Positions 26,622 to 34,495 of a stretch of 64,000 nt of DNA are shown in pieces. The stretch's first letter is position 1. Each line of letters starts with the position of its first letter. The position numbers and the translations under genes are program-made. The notes beneath the pieces are model-generated. The model worked only from the letters and a program-made list of their open reading frames with translations. It did no database searches and had not been told where the DNA came from. Source of the DNA: Anaerovibrio slackiae (GTDB lineage: Bacteria; Bacillota; Negativicutes; Selenomonadales; Selenomonadaceae); the NCBI RefSeq assembly GCF_009695585.1, contig NZ_VUNR01000010.1:1-64000 (forward strand). Direction: 5' to 3'.

Positions 26622-26942
26622 TTAGGAAATCCATTCAAAGGTTACATTCGGGTTGCGCATCCTCATATTGCACATCATAGTATCGACCATATCGGCATCG
26701 ATGCTGAGCTGACTAGTGGTGCTTATTAAAAAAACATCGCTGGGGTAATTAGAATTGCCATTGAGGCCTTTACTGCTTAGTATTTTCTTAAGGGTATTGG
26801 TATTGTGGCTGCCGCGAACGATGAACATGTCTACTGTGCCGTTCGCGTTCTTCTTCAACAATGCGGTGTCAGCACCGCCTGTTACCATATCCAGCTCATC
26901 GTCAGTCAGCATAGCATTTTTCTTATCCATAGTCATTGTCAT
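26622..26942 (-). CDS. Double-glycine leader peptide 2, paralogue of the neighbour
   Basis: 106 aa. The leader (MTMTMDKKNAMLTDDELDMV, then TGG-A) is almost identical to that of the 26240 gene, and even the bases before the start (GAGGCGATGACA) match. The mature parts share LKK..G.VDMF.V.G..N and the ending R.RNP....W but are otherwise diverged. A leader conserved more strongly than the cargo is the usual pattern for secreted peptide families. The two genes run in tandem, 79 bases apart, toward the terminator at 26081. Confidence 0.7.
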   Translation of the reverse strand: MTMTMDKKNAMLTDDELDMVTGGADTALLKKNANGTVDMFIVRGSHNTNTLKKILSSKGLNGNSNYPSDVFLISTTSQLSIDADMVDTMMCNMRMRNPNVTFEWIS

Positions 26943-27165
26943 CGCCTCTTTTCCTGGTTAGTAGCTATCTATCTACTCATTTGTTGTTTTCTGGTCTTTG
27001 TCCTTTATACGCGGTAATGGGGGCTTCATTACAAAAAACGCAAAAAATTATAAACCTAAATTGCAATAAGAAAGTGAACATTGCGGTGTGTGACTGAGAA
27101 AGAGAGCCTTTAGTCCGGATGGCGTATTTTGCCATCTTGACTAAGGGCTTTTGGTTTATGAAAAA
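26943..27165. other. Intergenic region upstream of the peptide genes
   Basis: About 220 bases. It should contain the promoter of the peptide genes. A hairpin-like AGTCCGGATGGCGTATTTTGCCATCTTGACT (about 27112-27142) stands before the end of the converging-direction XRE gene and may act as its terminator. No small ORF is convincing. Confidence 0.3.
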
Positions 27166-27618
27166 TTACTCGGTGCAGCTGGTGGCTGGGGGGAGCTTAT
27201 TGAGCGTGCAGATGCGTGGTGCAGTCTCCTTGTGTGCTTCTGCAAGGCGCAGCTGTTCCCTGTATCCGGCAGCCAGCATCAGGGTTTTGCCCGGGCGGTC
27301 AAGGGAGTCAAAAAGCTCCGTAAGCTCCCGATGAGCTTCGTCCTTATCCGGCACAGCCTGATAAGGTGTGGTGCTGTTAATGATGTCGTGGTTATCGGAT
27401 TTTTGGCCGGAGACTGTTTCATTTTCGCCAGTCAGCAGCCATATCGGTGACACGCCTAAAAAAGCCGCAATTGCGACTATATACTTTGCAGGAGGATCAC
27501 TGCCACGGGATTTCCAGGAGGTAACGGTGCTGGGAGCAACATTTATACTGGCAGCAAGTGCCCGAAGCCGTGCGTTATCCTGTCCCATACGTTTAAAAAT
27601 GCGTTGACATATACTCAT
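27166..27618 (-). CDS. XRE/CI-type transcriptional repressor
   Basis: 150 aa. The N-terminal 70 residues form a CI-type helix-turn-helix (LRALAASINVAPSTVTSWKSRGSDPP ... IAAFLGVSPIWLLTGE, shown in two parts). The remainder is a short linker and tail with no LexA-type protease residues. It is divergent from the autotransporter gene; an ATACGCAATT / AATTGCGTAT inverted pair lies between them, one copy inside the autotransporter promoter. It probably represses that gene. It is not part of a recognisable prophage. Confidence 0.8.
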   Translation of the reverse strand: MSICQRIFKRMGQDNARLRALAASINVAPSTVTSWKSRGSDPPAKYIVAIAAFLGVSPIWLLTGENETVSGQKSDNHDIINSTTPYQAVPDKDEAHRELTELFDSLDRPGKTLMLAAGYREQLRLAEAHKETAPRICTLNKLPPATSCTE

Positions 27619-27685
27619 AATTGGTCACATCCTTGTAAAAAGCATGGAAAAACGCTGAATTTTCAATTATTTTTCATGTAGGGTA

Positions 27686-27714
27686 TTGAAAATATACGCA
27701 ATTGAGAGTATAAT
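27686..27714 (+). promoter_or_regulatory. Autotransporter promoter with embedded operator
   Basis: TTGAAA (27686-27691) and TATAAT (27709-27714) with 17-base spacing. ATACGCAATTGA (27694-27705) sits in the spacer. Confidence 0.6.
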
Positions 27715-27784
27715 AAACGCATAGTTGTTTAAAAGTTAAAATTTCATACGAAAATGCAAAAGGGATTGCGTTCATAACCCATCA

Positions 27785-27794
27785 AATTGCGTAT
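27785..27794. promoter_or_regulatory. Second operator half-site
   Basis: AATTGCGTAT is the exact inverted copy of ATACGCAATT at 27694-27703, about eight helical turns away. The pair suits binding of one repressor at both sites, perhaps with a DNA loop. Confidence 0.45.
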
Positions 27795-27865
27795 TTATTA
27801 TTATATCACAAAATGATTGGGTAAGTCCGCGTTACCGGAAAATAAGGTATGGGAGGATATTCAAT

Positions 27866-29998
27866 ATGAGGATGAAAAAGAGCAATAAGAAGCTGGCGGC
27901 TTTAGTTGGCTTGACATTAGGGTTTTATGCAGCTCATAGTGTTACCTTGTATGATGCGCCGTTAAATGATGGTTGGGGCATAAGTGTTGCTTGTGCAGAA
28001 GAAAGCGGTGGCGAAGGCAGCGGCGGTGAAGGCAGCGGCGGCGAAGGCAGCGGCGGCGAAGGCAGCGGCGGCGAAGGCAGCGGCGGTGAAGGCAGCGGCG
28101 GTGAAGGCAGCGGCGGTGAAGGCAGCGGCGGTGAAGGCAGCGGCGGTGAAGGCAGCGGCGGCGAAGGCAGCGGCGGTGAAGGCAGCGGCGGCGAAGGCAG
28201 CGGCGGTGAAGGCAGCGGCGGCGAAGGCAGCGGCGGTGAAGGCAGCGGCGGCGAAGGCAGCGGCGGTGAAGGCAGCGGCGGTGAAGGCAGCGGCGGCGAA
28301 GGCAGCGGCGGTGAAGGCAGCGGCGGTGAAGGCAGCGGCGGCGAAGGCAGCGGCGGCGAAGGCAGCGGCGGTGAAGGCAGCGGCGGCGAAGGCAGCGGCG
28401 GCGAAGGCAGCGGCGGCGAAGGCAGCGGCGGTGAAGGCAGCGGCGGCGAAGGCAGCGGCGGCGAAGGCAGCGGCGGTGAAGGCAGCGGCGGCGAAGGCAG
28501 CGGCGGTGAAGGCAGCGGCGGCGAAGGCAGCGGCGGCGAAGGCAGCGGCGGTGAAGGCAGCGGCGGTGAAGGCAGCGGCGGCGAAGGCAGCGGCGGCGAA
28601 GGCAGCGGCGGTGAAGGCAGCGGCGGTGAAGGCAGCGGCGGTGAAGGCAGCGGCGGCGAAGGCAGCGGCGGCGAAGGCAGCGGCGGTGAAGGCAGCGGCG
28701 GTGAAGGCAGCGGCGGTGAAGGCAGCGGCGGTGAAGGCAGCGAAAGCGGCATAGAGAGCGCAATTGCCGCAGCAGATGAGGTATTGCAGTCTGTGAGTGA
28801 AGCTGTTGGTGGTATAGTTGAGCTTGATGCAGTAAAAGTAGCTTCAGTTGATCCATTCAAGTCTGTTTTGCCAAATGCAAATGATATAGCAAAACTGCTA
28901 AACCCTAGCGCAGAGCAAATTGCAGAAATAAGCGCAGCACGGTCGGCATTGTTGGAAGCTCGTGCAGAGCTTGTGGCTTTTGTCAACAATAGCCGGGTAA
29001 GGATTTCTACGGAGGAAGCAGTACAGCAGATTGCTGAAATAGATGAAAGGCTGGATGCTCTTGATTTAGAAAAACAGGCAGCTAGAATAACTGCTGCTGT
29101 CCAGCAGGCAGGTAAAACTGCAGCTGCCCCTGGCGTAACTTCTGCCCGTGCCGCAACTGCCATCACCAACGTGCTGACAAACAACGTGGTGAACCGTACT
29201 GCGGAAATCCGTGGCTTTGCTTCCGCAGTTGATGAGGGACGCCCTGCTCCTGACAAGATGTGGTTCCAGTACAAGCATACCAACATGGATGTAGATGGCG
29301 GCGATGTTTATAACAAGTCCACCATTAACACCAACAACTTCCAGCTGGGTTATGATACCCAGATTGGCGAGAACGATTACCTGGGTGCTTATATCGGCAC
29401 TACTACTGGCAATGCAGATTTCAATGGCCCGGCTCAGAGTGGGCGCATTGATATTGACAACTCCTTTGACTTTGGTGTGTACGGTACTCATATGCTGCCG
29501 AATGACCAGTATATTGACTACATGATTCATACCGGCAAGTTTGACAGTGAGTATGACAGCAGCAAGTGGGGAACTACGGACACAGGTGCTATGCTGGGCT
29601 ACGGCGCAAAGATTTCCCAGAGCGACCGCCTGACTCTGAACCCTTACATCCAGCTGGCTTATGATAAGATTAGCGTGGATAGCTATACCACCAGGGTTGG
29701 CAACGTAATCAAGAGCGATGACAGCAACAACTGGACTGCTAAGCTGGGTGTAAACCTGATTGATGCCAGCGGATTGTATGGCGGTGTTGCTTATAGCAGG
29801 GGACTTTCCGGCAGCTACAATGCCTACATCAATGGCGTGGCTATGCCTACTAATGATTACAATGCCAACGTGCTGTACCTGAGTCTTGGCTACCGTGCAA
29901 GCATGGCAAAGAATGCAGTGCTTGACCTTTCCATGGAGAAAACATTCATGGATTACAAGGGATGGACTGCGGCAGGCAAGGTGAATTTCTACTTCTGA
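27866..29998 (+). CDS. Autotransporter-type surface protein with GSGGE repeat domain
   Basis: 710 aa from ATG 27866 (GGGAGGA eight bases upstream). A lysine-rich N-terminus and hydrophobic segment ([15 protein letters not shown]) form an export signal, likely cut near ACA-EE. Residues about 47-293 are some 48 uninterrupted GSGGE units. Next comes an alpha-helical stalk-like region rich in Ala/Glu (295-440), then a C-terminal outer-membrane barrel of about 265 residues with alternating strands and a terminal Phe (VNFYF), as in autotransporter beta-domains. The protein is thus expected on the outer membrane. Length variation in the repeat would not shift the frame. Divergent XRE repressor probably controls it. 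Passenger function unknown. Confidence 0.88.
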   Translation: MRMKKSNKKLAALVGLTLGFYAAHSVTLYDAPLNDGWGISVACAEESGGEGSGGEGSGGEGSGGEGSGGEGSGGEGSGGEGSGGEGSGGEGSGGEGSGGEGSGGEGSGGEGSGGEGSGGEGSGGEGSGGEGSGGEGSGGEGSGGEGSGGEGSGGEGSGGEGSGGEGSGGEGSGGEGSGGEGSGGEGSGGEGSGGEGSGGEGSGGEGSGGEGSGGEGSGGEGSGGEGSGGEGSGGEGSGGEGSGGEGSGGEGSGGEGSGGEGSGGEGSGGEGSGGEGSGGEGSGGEGSGGEGSESGIESAIAAADEVLQSVSEAVGGIVELDAVKVASVDPFKSVLPNANDIAKLLNPSAEQIAEISAARSALLEARAELVAFVNNSRVRISTEEAVQQIAEIDERLDALDLEKQAARITAAVQQAGKTAAAPGVTSARAATAITNVLTNNVVNRTAEIRGFASAVDEGRPAPDKMWFQYKHTNMDVDGGDVYNKSTINTNNFQLGYDTQIGENDYLGAYIGTTTGNADFNGPAQSGRIDIDNSFDFGVYGTHMLPNDQYIDYMIHTGKFDSEYDSSKWGTTDTGAMLGYGAKISQSDRLTLNPYIQLAYDKISVDSYTTRVGNVIKSDDSNNWTAKLGVNLIDASGLYGGVAYSRGLSGSYNAYINGVAMPTNDYNANVLYLSLGYRASMAKNAVLDLSMEKTFMDYKGWTAAGKVNFYF
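28006..28743 (+). repeat. 15-base tandem repeat array, about 48 units
   Basis: Unit GGCAGCGGCGGYGAA, where only Y (T or C, a synonymous position) varies. From 28021 the units by fours read TCCC TTTT TCTC TCTC TTCT TCCT CCCT CCTC TCCT TCCT TTCC TTTT, showing duplicated 60-base blocks. No other substitution is seen in about 720 bases. Confidence 0.97.
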
Positions 29999-30040
29999 TA
30001 AGTGGTGTCCCAACTCCAAAAGGTAAGATGATTTTAGCAG

Positions 30041-30080
30041 AAAGCTTCTGTTTCCGTTTTGCGGAGGCAGGGGCTTTTTG
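30041..30080 (+). terminator. Autotransporter terminator
   Basis: AAGCTTCTG-TTTCCG pairs with CGGAGG-CAGGGGCTT, followed by TTTTT. Confidence 0.65.
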
Positions 30081-30140
30081 CATTAGCATAACCGTGCATT
30101 ATAGGATAAAAAATTACACAAAAAATCCTGCAATATCACA

Positions 30141-30340
30141 TTGCAGGACACAAACGTATTTGCTATAATAAAAATGGTGCTACCATAACGGTAGGCGGTT
30201 AGCCATCCTGAACACGATAATGATAGGCAAAGATATTAACGATAGACAGAAATAACCGCCGGACGCCAAACGAGTGGTTATTTTGACTAACATCGGGGGC
30301 TAACCGTCTACTGGTAGCACTTTCTCTATATCTATTATAA
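30141..30340. other. Second type I toxin-antitoxin-like locus, degenerate
   Basis: Matches the 17.5 kb locus in layout. Shared parts: GGTAGGCGGTTAGCC-like 5' flank (30190-30204), a stem AAATAACC / GGTTATTT after the ORF, and a 3' flank GGGGGCTAACCGTCTACTGG complementary to the 5' flank. A forward promoter TTGCAG (30141-30146) and TATAAT (30164-30169) has 17-base spacing. A reverse promoter (TATAAT at 30339-30334, TTGCAA upstream) faces it. The enclosed ORF (30220-30255) codes only MIGKDINDRQK, which looks like the charged tail of such a toxin without its membrane helix. Confidence 0.5.
30220..30255 (+). pseudogene. Toxin remnant ORF (11 aa)
   Basis: Eleven codons ending ..NDRQK-stop, polar throughout. 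It sits where the 22-aa membrane peptide sits in the 17.6 kb locus. The missing hydrophobic half suggests an internal deletion that disarmed the toxin while its flanking RNA signals remain. Confidence 0.35.
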
Positions 30341-30382
30341 AGACGGGGGTTATTTTTGCAAGGGGATTTTGAGGTGGTTGGC

Positions 30383-31207
30383 ATGAGGGGTATGATATTG
30401 CTGAACAGGGTGCTGGCAGGGCTGATAATTTGCGTATTTTTGCTGCCTGTTGCGTATTGCCGGGCAGGGGAAAGGGAAGAAGCGGCTATCAGGTATTTTA
30501 CGGCGGAGCCTGCCGGGCGGTACTATATGTATTCCTTTCTGCGTGAGAAGCTGAAGGGTGAGGAAGCTTTGCCGGAGGAGGAAGACAGGGTACGGCGGTT
30601 GCTGGAGAAGCTGATAACAGCGGCAATTAGCGTACATGAAATTTCAGGGAATGGGGAGAGCTGGCAAGGGGACAGTGAACCCTGGGTGCTGGTGACGCCC
30701 AACGAGAAGTTTAATGCCTACGCTTTGCCGGGGGGAATTTTTGTGGTGAACCGTGGCGTGCTGAATATTTTATCAGATGATGAGCTGGCAGTTATTCTGG
30801 CTCATGAGCTGGGGCATCAGGTGCTGGGGCATCCTGTGGCGGCCATGAAGCGTTCACCGCTGGCCTGCCGTTACCTGCGCCGGGCGGCAAAGGAGCTGGC
30901 AAAGGAACTGGCGGCAGAAGGGCAGGCAGGTGATGCGGAACCTGAAAATACGGAGCTGGCTAGAAAATCCGTAGAAGCCTTCTGGGAAGCGGTGCAGCTT
31001 TCTCATGTGCTGAAACGAGAGGAAAGGGAAGCAGATGAATGGGCGGCGCAGCTGATTGCCACCAGCGGCTTTGATGTATATGCGGCTGTCAATCTCTGGC
31101 CCTGGCTGGAGGAATTGTATGGCCCTGTGCCCAATGCCAGCAACCACCTGAGCTACAAGGAGCGCAGTAAAATATATGAAGCGGCAGGCCGGTATGTAGA
31201 GCAGTAA
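30383..31207 (+). CDS. M48-family metalloprotease, exported
   Basis: 274 aa from ATG 30383 (GAGGTGG five bases upstream). The first 30 residues hold a hydrophobic signal segment (LLNRVLAGLIICVFLLPVAY) ending near a Cys, so it may be a lipoprotein or anchored protein. The zinc motif HELGH lies in VILAHELGHQVLGH, with the third-ligand glutamate region REEREADEWAAQL, both typical of M48. It lacks the multiple membrane helices of HtpX and more resembles the periplasmic BepA/LoiP type, which fits a diderm cell. GC-rich codon use matches the core. Confidence 0.85.
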   Translation: MRGMILLNRVLAGLIICVFLLPVAYCRAGEREEAAIRYFTAEPAGRYYMYSFLREKLKGEEALPEEEDRVRRLLEKLITAAISVHEISGNGESWQGDSEPWVLVTPNEKFNAYALPGGIFVVNRGVLNILSDDELAVILAHELGHQVLGHPVAAMKRSPLACRYLRRAAKELAKELAAEGQAGDAEPENTELARKSVEAFWEAVQLSHVLKREEREADEWAAQLIATSGFDVYAAVNLWPWLEELYGPVPNASNHLSYKERSKIYEAAGRYVEQ

Positions 31208-31418
31208 GTGGTTTGCAATGATTTTTAGCTTATAAGCAAAATATTTCTGCACGCTTTCATTTTCTATGGTAAAATGGTATAGCATTTGTTGGAAGCACAA
31301 TTGTATTTTGACGGTTGCGTGGCAATATGCACATATTTCTTGTTTATTTTGCGATTTTGCCTGCCTATGCCTTTGACTATGCTTATGCTGGCTGGCAGGC
31401 TGGAAAGGGGATACTGTA

Positions 31419-31865
31419 GTGAAATTAGTGATTGGCTGCGACCACGGCGCGGTAGAGCTGAAGGATTCCGTGAAGAAGGTTCTGGCTGAGTTTGAGGATA
31501 TTAAGGTGGAGGATGTAGGCACATTTGACGGCAATTCCGTGGATTATCCTGATATTGCGGAGAAGGTCTGCGGCAAGGTTGCCAGCGGCGAGGCTGACAG
31601 GGGCATTGTGCTCTGCGGCACCGGCCTGGGGATTTCTATTGCTGCCAACAAGGTCAAGGGCATCAGGGCGGCTCTCTGCCATGATGTGTTCTCTGCCCGC
31701 ATGTCCCGTGAGCACAACGATGCCAACGTGCTGGCTATGGGGGGCAGGGTAATCGGCTTCGGGCCTGCCGGTGAGATTGTCCGCGTCTGGGTAACTACCG
31801 ATTTTTCCCATGAGGAACGCCATCAGCGCCGTATTGACAAGATGATGGCTTTGGAGAATAAGTGA
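31419..31865 (+). CDS. rpiB: Ribose-5-phosphate isomerase B
   Basis: 148 aa from a GTG start, GGAAAGGGG eight bases upstream. Interconverts ribose and ribulose 5-phosphate. CDHGAVELK at the start, VDYPDIAEKV, the catalytic-Cys segment IVLCGTGLGISIAANKVKGIRAAL (given in family order) and HNDANVLAMGGR are characteristic. First gene of rpiB-glyA-upp, a conserved Firmicute cluster tying pentose, one-carbon and pyrimidine salvage metabolism. Confidence 0.95.
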   Translation: MKLVIGCDHGAVELKDSVKKVLAEFEDIKVEDVGTFDGNSVDYPDIAEKVCGKVASGEADRGIVLCGTGLGISIAANKVKGIRAALCHDVFSARMSREHNDANVLAMGGRVIGFGPAGEIVRVWVTTDFSHEERHQRRIDKMMALENK

Positions 31866-31915
31866 TGTATTTTTTATGATATATTTAAGAGTGTATTTTA
31901 GGAGGATTTATTTAG

Positions 31916-33163
31916 ATGGCTTTGATGAATGATTTGAAAACCGTAGATCCTGAGGTGGCAGCAGCGATTGATGCGGAGCTGAACCGCCAGCGCAACAAGC
32001 TGGAGCTGATTGCTTCTGAGAATATTGTCAGCACGGCAGTAATGACTGCCCAGGGCAGCGTGCTGACCAACAAGTATGCCGAGGGTTATCCTGGCAAGCG
32101 TTATTATGGCGGCTGCGAGCATGTGGATGTGGTTGAGCAGCTGGCTATCGACCGGGCCAAGGAGCTGTTCGGTGCCGGGTATGCCAACGTGCAGCCTCAT
32201 TCCGGTGCCCAGGCCAATATGGCAGTTTTCTTTGCCCTGCTGACCCCTGGCGATACCGTTATGGGCATGAACCTGACTGATGGCGGCCATCTTACCCATG
32301 GTTCTCCTGTCAATATGTCCGGCAAGTATTTCAACATCGTGCCTTATGGCGTAAGTGCTGAGACTGAAGCCCTGGACTATGACGAGGTGCAGAGGATTGC
32401 GGAGGAGTGCAAGCCGAAGCTGATTGTGGCCGGTGCTTCTGCCTACGCCCGTACCATTGATTTCCCTCGCATGGCGGAAATCGCCCACAGTGTAGGCGCA
32501 TACCTCATGGTGGATATGGCGCATATTGCCGGCCTTGTGGCAGCTGGCTATCATCCGAGCCCTGTGCCTTATGCTGATGTGGTAACTACCACTACCCACA
32601 AGACTCTCCGTGGCCCTCGCGGCGGCCTCATCCTCTGCAAGGATGCTGAGTTTGGCCAGCAGTTCAACAAGGCTATCTTCCCTGGCATCCAGGGCGGCCC
32701 TCTCATGCACGTTATTGCAGGCAAGGCAGTAGCCTTGAAGGAAGCCCTCTCCCCTGAGTTCAAGGAGTATGCGGCCCAGATTATCAAGAATGCCAAGGCT
32801 TTGGCTGATACCCTGGCGGCAGACGGCTTCCGCATTGTTTCCGGCGGCACTGACAACCACCTGATGCTGGTTGACCTGACCAGCAAGAACATCACCGGCA
32901 AGGTGGCTCAGAACCTTTTGGATGAGGTGGGCATTACTGCCAACAAGAACACCATTCCATTTGAGAAGCTGAGCCCGTTCGTAACTAGCGGCATCCGTCT
33001 GGGCTCTCCTGCTTTGACCACCCGCGGCTTCAAAGAGGATGACATGGTAGAGGTTGCCAATATTATTGCCCTGGTGCTGGACAATCCTGAGGATGAGTCC
33101 GCCCGTGAGCAGGCACGTCAGCGTGTAGCGGCTCTCTGCGCCAAGTATCCTCTGTATGAGTAA
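31916..33163 (+). CDS. glyA: Serine hydroxymethyltransferase
   Basis: 415 aa. PLP enzyme converting serine and tetrahydrofolate to glycine and methylene-THF. The PLP lysine is in [15 protein letters not shown]; also seen are [33 protein letters not shown] and the C-terminal [20 protein letters not shown] precedes the ATG. A stable GC hairpin (33206-33237) lies after the stop. Confidence 0.97.
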   Translation: MALMNDLKTVDPEVAAAIDAELNRQRNKLELIASENIVSTAVMTAQGSVLTNKYAEGYPGKRYYGGCEHVDVVEQLAIDRAKELFGAGYANVQPHSGAQANMAVFFALLTPGDTVMGMNLTDGGHLTHGSPVNMSGKYFNIVPYGVSAETEALDYDEVQRIAEECKPKLIVAGASAYARTIDFPRMAEIAHSVGAYLMVDMAHIAGLVAAGYHPSPVPYADVVTTTTHKTLRGPRGGLILCKDAEFGQQFNKAIFPGIQGGPLMHVIAGKAVALKEALSPEFKEYAAQIIKNAKALADTLAADGFRIVSGGTDNHLMLVDLTSKNITGKVAQNLLDEVGITANKNTIPFEKLSPFVTSGIRLGSPALTTRGFKEDDMVEVANIIALVLDNPEDESAREQARQRVAALCAKYPLYE

Positions 33164-33205
33164 ACAATCATAGTCGTTTGACATTAATATTTTGCATAAA
33201 TACCA

Positions 33206-33240
33206 GGCTGGGGGCGTGGAGATTTAGCCCCCGGCTTTGT
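33206..33240 (+). terminator. Hairpin after glyA
   Basis: GGGGGC pairs with GCCCCC, extended by flanking GGCT/GGCTTT; the T-run is short, so it may only partly terminate before upp. Confidence 0.5.
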
Positions 33241-33279
33241 AGTATGGTATGAAATTTTGACTTTGAAGGAGTGGTTGAA

Positions 33280-33918
33280 ATGGCAGATTTGAAGGTAACT
33301 GTGATTGATCATCCGCTGATTCAGCACAAGCTGACTATCATGCGCATGAAGGAGACCGGCACCAAGGATTTCCGCCAGCTGCTGGAGGAAATCAGCATGC
33401 TGATGACTTATGAAATCACCCGGGATTTTCCTTTGAAGGATGTGGAAATCGAGACTCCGATGGGCAAGTGCACAGGCAAGCAGCTGGCTGCCTCCCGAAA
33501 GGTGTGCGTGGTGCCTATCCTGCGTGCAGGGCTGGGGCTGCAGAGTGGCGTGGTAAACATGATTCCTACCGCCAAGGTAGGCCATATTGGCCTGTACCGT
33601 GACCCGGAGACACTGAAGCCGGTGGAGTATTACTGCAAGATGCCTAGCGATATTGCGGAGCGCACCATGCTGGTGGTGGACCCGATGCTGGCAACTGGCG
33701 GCTCCGCCTCGGCAGCTATTACCATGCTGAAGGAGAAGGGGGCGAAGAACCTTATTCTCATGTGCCTGGTGGCAGCACCGGAGGGTGTGCAGGTCATCAA
33801 TGAGGATCATCCTGATGTGCCTGTCTATGTGGCTGCGGTGGATGACCATCTGAATGACCATGGATATATCGTGCCGGGACTTGGTGATGCCGGTGATAGA
33901 ATCTTTGGAACAATCTAG
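33280..33918 (+). CDS. upp: Uracil phosphoribosyltransferase
   Basis: 212 aa from ATG 33280 (AAGGAG eight bases upstream; GTG 33271 is in frame but overlaps that site). Makes UMP from uracil and PRPP. The PRPP-binding loop [16 protein letters not shown] and the uracil-binding C-terminus [16 protein letters not shown] are clear, as is [16 protein letters not shown]. Its stop is followed within 3 bases by a long hairpin element. Confidence 0.97.
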   Translation: MADLKVTVIDHPLIQHKLTIMRMKETGTKDFRQLLEEISMLMTYEITRDFPLKDVEIETPMGKCTGKQLAASRKVCVVPILRAGLGLQSGVVNMIPTAKVGHIGLYRDPETLKPVEYYCKMPSDIAERTMLVVDPMLATGGSASAAITMLKEKGAKNLILMCLVAAPEGVQVINEDHPDVPVYVAAVDDHLNDHGYIVPGLGDAGDRIFGTI

Positions 33919-33920
33919 GT

Positions 33921-34380
33921 GAATTTCAGTTTATACAGCGGTTGGCAGTTGCAAGTTTCGTCAGCCACTTCGCCCCCCTATTTCAGGCTTATTCGTAAAG
34001 CTGTATGGGGCACTATGGTAACAAATAATGTATGTGGTTCTGTCATTTTGTTTATATCTGTTCAGACAAAGAAAGGGATGAGTGAGGACAGTACCCATAG
34101 AAAACCTTTGTTGTACCTCGGTGCGCGGCGGGTGATATGCCGGTGGCATATCACCCAGCACAAGACAACTGCAATGCGTTGTCTTGTGCTGCGACTACGC
34201 AAGCCGTAGGCGTAGCAAGAGCTTAGCATCCGCTAGGTACAACTAGGAGCGCGAGCGTGTTTTCTATGGGTAGCTGTCCCGCTCAGCCCATTTTTAGTCT
34301 GAACAGAATCCACAAACTAACAAAACTTATCCGTTAATGTTCCAAAAGTCTCGTACCTTCACGACGATAAACTGAAATTT
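33921..34380 (+). repeat. Long-hairpin element, copy 1
   Basis: 460 bases bounded by a perfect 13-bp terminal inverted repeat, AATTTCAGTTTAT (33922-33934) and ATAAACTGAAATT (34367-34379). Inside is a 249-base imperfect hairpin (34058-34306). Its outer stem is CTGTTCAGAC/GTCTGAACAG and its inner stem TACCCATAGAAAAC (34092-34105) / GTTTTCTATGGGTA (34259-34272). The tip holds further hairpins: GGGTGATATGCC/GGCATATCACCC, AGCACAAGACAAC/GTTGTCTTGTGCT and CTACGC/GCGTAG. The element begins 3 bases after upp. Two related copies lie at 51.8-52.6 kb. It encodes no convincing protein. It may be a MITE-like repeat or a structured RNA. Confidence 0.85.
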
Positions 34381-34495
34381 ATATACTAATAACTATTCAT
34401 TTACGTCAATTTGTGTTAAAATGGGACATAAGAATAAAAAGCAATGCTTTTCAAGCAGGTTTTTGATAAGGGTTCAAAACAGGAGGGGTAAATTT

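Noticed and set aside
28006-28743. Tandem array considered as a CRISPR
   Set aside because: Units are contiguous with no spacers and are coding in frame.
27934-29286. Long minus-strand and other-frame ORFs over the repeat array (Pro/Leu/Ser, Arg/Cys and Ala/Lys repeats)
   Set aside because: A 15-base repeat with no stop in any frame automatically opens all frames; only the plus-strand frame has a signal peptide and barrel domain.
33919-34209. 96-codon ORF inside hairpin element copy 1
   Set aside because: Not conserved in copies 2 and 3, has no ribosome site, and runs through inverted-repeat sequence.
33921-34380. Hairpin elements considered as retron msr-msd or IS200/IS605 ends
   Set aside because: No reverse transcriptase or Y1/TnpB gene lies nearby and both ends carry ordinary inverted repeats. 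A non-autonomous relationship cannot be excluded.
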